Assembly: GCA_003132825.1 (NCBI GenBank)
Contig: PKYX01000484.1
Span: 1,156-10,676, forward strand
Direction: 5' to 3'
Length of the DNA stretch: 9,521 nt
Source: Acidobacteriaceae bacterium
GTDB taxonomy: Bacteria > Acidobacteriota > Terriglobia > Terriglobales > Acidobacteriaceae
This document shows, piece by piece, positions 7,364-9,521 of this stretch (position 1 is the stretch's first letter; each line of letters begins with the position of its first letter). The notes under the pieces were generated by a model, which searched no databases, was not told the origin of the DNA, and saw only the letters and a list, made by a program, of their open reading frames with translations. The translations under genes and the position numbers were made by a program.

Positions 7364-9211
7364 TCATCCTTCCACCGTCTGATACAAACGATAATTCTCG
7401 TTCATGATGGAAGCGAAGGGACGCATGGTTAACATTCCTTCGTCCGTGGTTACCTGCCAATCCGCCGATGCGGCAACTTGCGTTGCCGCCAGCAACTGAT
7501 TTCGCTTGATGCGAGAGGGCATGCCGCCGACCGCAAAAAGGGCGATAGGACCATGCATGAGTGCGACCTGGTTTGGATTCTGCGCATCAACGGCTTCCAA
7601 GCGCATCGGCATTTCGAATTCTATCTCTACTCGGTCGCCATCCTTCCAGGAGCGCTGCAAAGCCAGGAACTTGCCGGGCGCGAGTTCATTGTCGGTGCGA
7701 CGGCCATTCACCGAAAGGCTACTCTTCACACCCGCCCATTCGGGAATTCGTACATATACGGTGAAAGTCTCGGGATGCGGAAGCGTGAAATCGAGCTGCG
7801 TGGTGTTTGCGAATGGATATTGGGTGGTTTGAGTCAGAGAACACGGAGTATTGTTTTGCGACCACGACACGCGGGATGGAAGGAATAAGTTTACGTAGAC
7901 ACCATCCTGGCTCTTGAAGTAGGAGCTGATCCCATAATCGGCCGTCAGCTGCGGAAACGTGCCAGAGCAGCAAGGCCACTTGTCTCGGTAGTGAACCTTC
8001 TTGGCGTTGTAGTTGTAGTCGGAATAGTAGAAGCTGGTTCCATCCGCCATGATGGGATTGGCGCCGGCAATGGTGTTATAAAGCACCCGCTCCATACTGT
8101 CGCCATAGCGCGAGTCTTTTGTGACCCGTAATAAGTAGCGGGCAATCTTGAAATGTCCATAGGCGCCGCAAACAGTCTCGAAGCTGGCGTGTGTGGTTCC
8201 GAGGCTGGCTTCGAGCAGCCCCCGCTCAGGCACCACGAAGGCTTCATCCGGACCCCAACCGCCGGTGGCGTAGCTCTGTTCCTGAACCATCCGCAGCCCG
8301 TTGGTCGCCGCCCGCAGATATTTTTCCTGGCCCAGCATTAAGTAGGATTGCATGGCTGAGCTCAGCGCGTTGACATGACTGTAAGCATGTTCTCCGGGAA
8401 GGATGTTTTCCCCTTCCGCTAGCGGTCCGAAGTAGTCTTCTTCAATGAAGCGGACAGCCAGGTCGCGGTAGCGGGCGTTCCCGCTGCGTTGGTATGCCAG
8501 AAAGAAGTTTTCCGGAAGGGTGTAGGTTTCATCCCAGGTATCAGCAACGCTTTTATGGGGACGAGCCCGCTGTTCCACCCGGCTGAGAGCCTTTTCCGGC
8601 AGGTAGGGCAGAGCCGCCTGCGTGGCGCGCCAATGTACATCGAGTGCGTCTGGATCCTGCGCAAACTCGTGAGCGTCGATCAGGCCGCAACTGGTCTTGT
8701 CATAGGTGTAAGCCGGCAGATGGTAGTCCACATAGAACTTTCCCTGAGACTCTACAGTTTCGCCGAAACCGCGGACCAAGCGGTGAATCTTCTCCTGGGT
8801 GGGCTTTGACCCAGTGACGGCGTAAGCGCGAGCCAGCCCGGAAAGATATTGTCCGAAGCTGTGCCCCGGAATAAAGGCGTGAAAGTTGTCCGGAGGACTG
8901 AAATCGTTGGCGTTGTCGTACCATCCACCCATATCTGGCCCTGGGGCAGGCATCCCCTCACGCTGCCGGAATGGCTTCAGCAACGCATCTTCGTCGAGGT
9001 GCAGGAACAAGTCATGGTTGTGATCGAACTGCTCGCGGAAGGGCCCGTCGATTAGCTGCACCTGGGAATAGTTGAATACTGAAAGAGGTGGAGTAATAAG
9101 CGGGGCGCCTGGGCTATCTATAGCCCAGGCAGGCAGATTGCGGGTCACGAGAACGGCGCCGGCAGCGGCGCCAGCAATTCCCAGGAATTGGCGGCGAGAT
9201 GTCTTGTTCAT
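7364..9211 (-). CDS. Tat-exported GH127-type beta-L-arabinofuranosidase (DUF1680)
   Basis: This 615-residue protein belongs to the GH127/DUF1680 family, whose characterised members release beta-L-arabinofuranose from glycans. Residues 1-30 form a twin-arginine signal (TSRRQFLGIAGAAAGAVL, likely cut after AWA), so the folded enzyme is exported. The (alpha/alpha)6-type catalytic part covers about 45-440, and beta-sandwich domains follow. Family marks are GHSFGQYLSGLARAYA at about 116-131, TGGWGPDEAF with E323 at the general-acid position, ERVLYN at 374-379, and WPCCSG with C414/C415, the nucleophile/zinc pair. The other zinc ligands usually appear as E-x-C; here the sequence is FETVC (E345, C348), one residue longer. 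The ATG at 9211 is chosen because the Tat motif follows at once; an upstream ATG at 9271 adds 20 unlikely residues. No strong ribosome site is visible. Linkage to araA supports an arabinose role. Confidence 0.9.
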   Translation of the reverse strand: MNKTSRRQFLGIAGAAAGAVLVTRNLPAWAIDSPGAPLITPPLSVFNYSQVQLIDGPFREQFDHNHDLFLHLDEDALLKPFRQREGMPAPGPDMGGWYDNANDFSPPDNFHAFIPGHSFGQYLSGLARAYAVTGSKPTQEKIHRLVRGFGETVESQGKFYVDYHLPAYTYDKTSCGLIDAHEFAQDPDALDVHWRATQAALPYLPEKALSRVEQRARPHKSVADTWDETYTLPENFFLAYQRSGNARYRDLAVRFIEEDYFGPLAEGENILPGEHAYSHVNALSSAMQSYLMLGQEKYLRAATNGLRMVQEQSYATGGWGPDEAFVVPERGLLEASLGTTHASFETVCGAYGHFKIARYLLRVTKDSRYGDSMERVLYNTIAGANPIMADGTSFYYSDYNYNAKKVHYRDKWPCCSGTFPQLTADYGISSYFKSQDGVYVNLFLPSRVSWSQNNTPCSLTQTTQYPFANTTQLDFTLPHPETFTVYVRIPEWAGVKSSLSVNGRRTDNELAPGKFLALQRSWKDGDRVEIEFEMPMRLEAVDAQNPNQVALMHGPIALFAVGGMPSRIKRNQLLAATQVAASADWQVTTDEGMLTMRPFASIMNENYRLYQTVEG

Positions 9212-9268
9212 AGGAGCACGCTTGATATCTTTGGCTGATGGGACGATACGACAATCCTGGCAACTGCA

Positions 9269-9288
9269 CATAGTACATGTGTCCCATG
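9269..9288 (+). repeat. 20-bp dispersed repeat, copy B
   Basis: This is identical to 2401-2420, about 6.9 kb away and in the same orientation. It lies 57 bases upstream of the chosen GH127 start. The flanks resemble copy A only weakly. Because it sits in the upstream region of the arabinosidase gene, it may be an operator or part of a promoter; an insertion-element end is equally possible. Confidence 0.7.
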
Positions 9289-9299
9289 TTAGGGGTCAG
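9270..9299 (-). promoter_or_regulatory. Possible sigma70-type promoter for the GH127 gene
   Basis: On the minus strand CTGACC (9294-9299) and TACTAT (9270-9275) are separated by 18 bases. Each matches 4 of 6 bases of the -35 and -10 consensus. The -10-like element lies inside the 20-bp repeat, about 60 bases before the GH127 start. Such matches occur by chance, so this is a weak call. Confidence 0.25.
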
Positions 9300-9521
9300 G
9301 CGAAGGGCATAAGCTCGTAACGGATTGGGAAGGGTTCGTCCAAAGCGGCTCCGAGCCTGCGCCTTCGACGTGGCTGAAACGCCCAACCGCTGCTCGTCTT
9401 TTCGGCGCGCGAGTTCATCTCAGTGTGTGCTGTCGAAACAAGAGAGTTCTGGTCCTGCTTTGCCAGGTGGTGAGAAGGGCTGGTATCGGCCTACGAACTC
9501 GCTGTTTCCCCTGATCACCCG
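9289..9521. other. Right-edge region without a supported gene
   Basis: No complete gene is seen. On the minus strand a frame enters from the right edge and ends at a TGA at 9420-9422. Its 33 residues (including GNSEFVGRYQPFSPPGKAG) could be the tail of a gene outside the window, but I do not recognise it. A plus-strand frame is open from 9313 to the edge without an ATG, and its sequence does not look coding. Confidence 0.35.

Noticed and set aside
7478..7888. Plus-strand open frames opposite the 3' part of the GH127 gene
   Set aside because: They are antisense to conserved C-terminal GH127 sequence and lack ribosome sites or family similarity.
9209..9271. Upstream ATG at 9271 as the GH127 start
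   Set aside because: It would place 20 residues before the Tat signal, has no ribosome site, and lies inside the 20-bp repeat.

Overview
The window most likely comes from a member of the Acidobacteriota. The strongest evidence is the 611-residue gene at 3697-5532 (minus). It matches the VWFA-related domain family found mainly in Acidobacteria (TIGR03436), and the secreted protein at 2706-3643 belongs to a hypothetical family I associate with the same phylum. The DNA is moderately GC-rich. No rRNA, tRNA, CRISPR array or intact transposase was seen.

Layout, left to right. (1) 1-823, minus strand: a RidA-family gene followed 7 bp later by the start of an acetamidase/formamidase gene that runs off the left edge. 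(2) 927-2332, plus strand: an exported protein with a sulfite-oxidase-like fold fused to a class I cytochrome c domain. Its stop codon overlaps the start of a four-helix DUF2165 membrane protein. (3) 2333-2705: a 373-bp gap with no gene, holding one copy of a 20-bp repeat. (4) 2706-3643, plus strand: a secreted acidobacterial protein of unknown function. Its reading frame is broken at a run of seven C, which separates the signal peptide from the body. (5) 3697-9211, minus strand: three genes in transcription order. They are a Tat-exported GH127-type beta-L-arabinofuranosidase, L-arabinose isomerase (araA), and the VWFA-related protein. (6) 9212-9521: upstream DNA of the GH127 gene with the second copy of the 20-bp repeat and no convincing gene.

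How the genes fit together. The GH127 enzyme is exported by the Tat route and probably releases L-arabinose from plant-type glycans. Cytoplasmic AraA then converts L-arabinose to L-ribulose. The later kinase and epimerase steps (araB/araD) and a transporter are not in the window. RidA and the amidase form a likely two-gene unit linked to nitrogen or amide metabolism. The cytochrome fusion and DUF2165 form another translationally coupled pair, probably periplasmic plus inner membrane, with no known substrate.

Nothing here is clearly a new defence or mobile system. The best leads are the repeat shared by two gene-free regions, the frameshifted secreted protein, the cytochrome/SUOX-like fusion with its DUF2165 partner, and the altered metal-site spacing in the GH127 enzyme.
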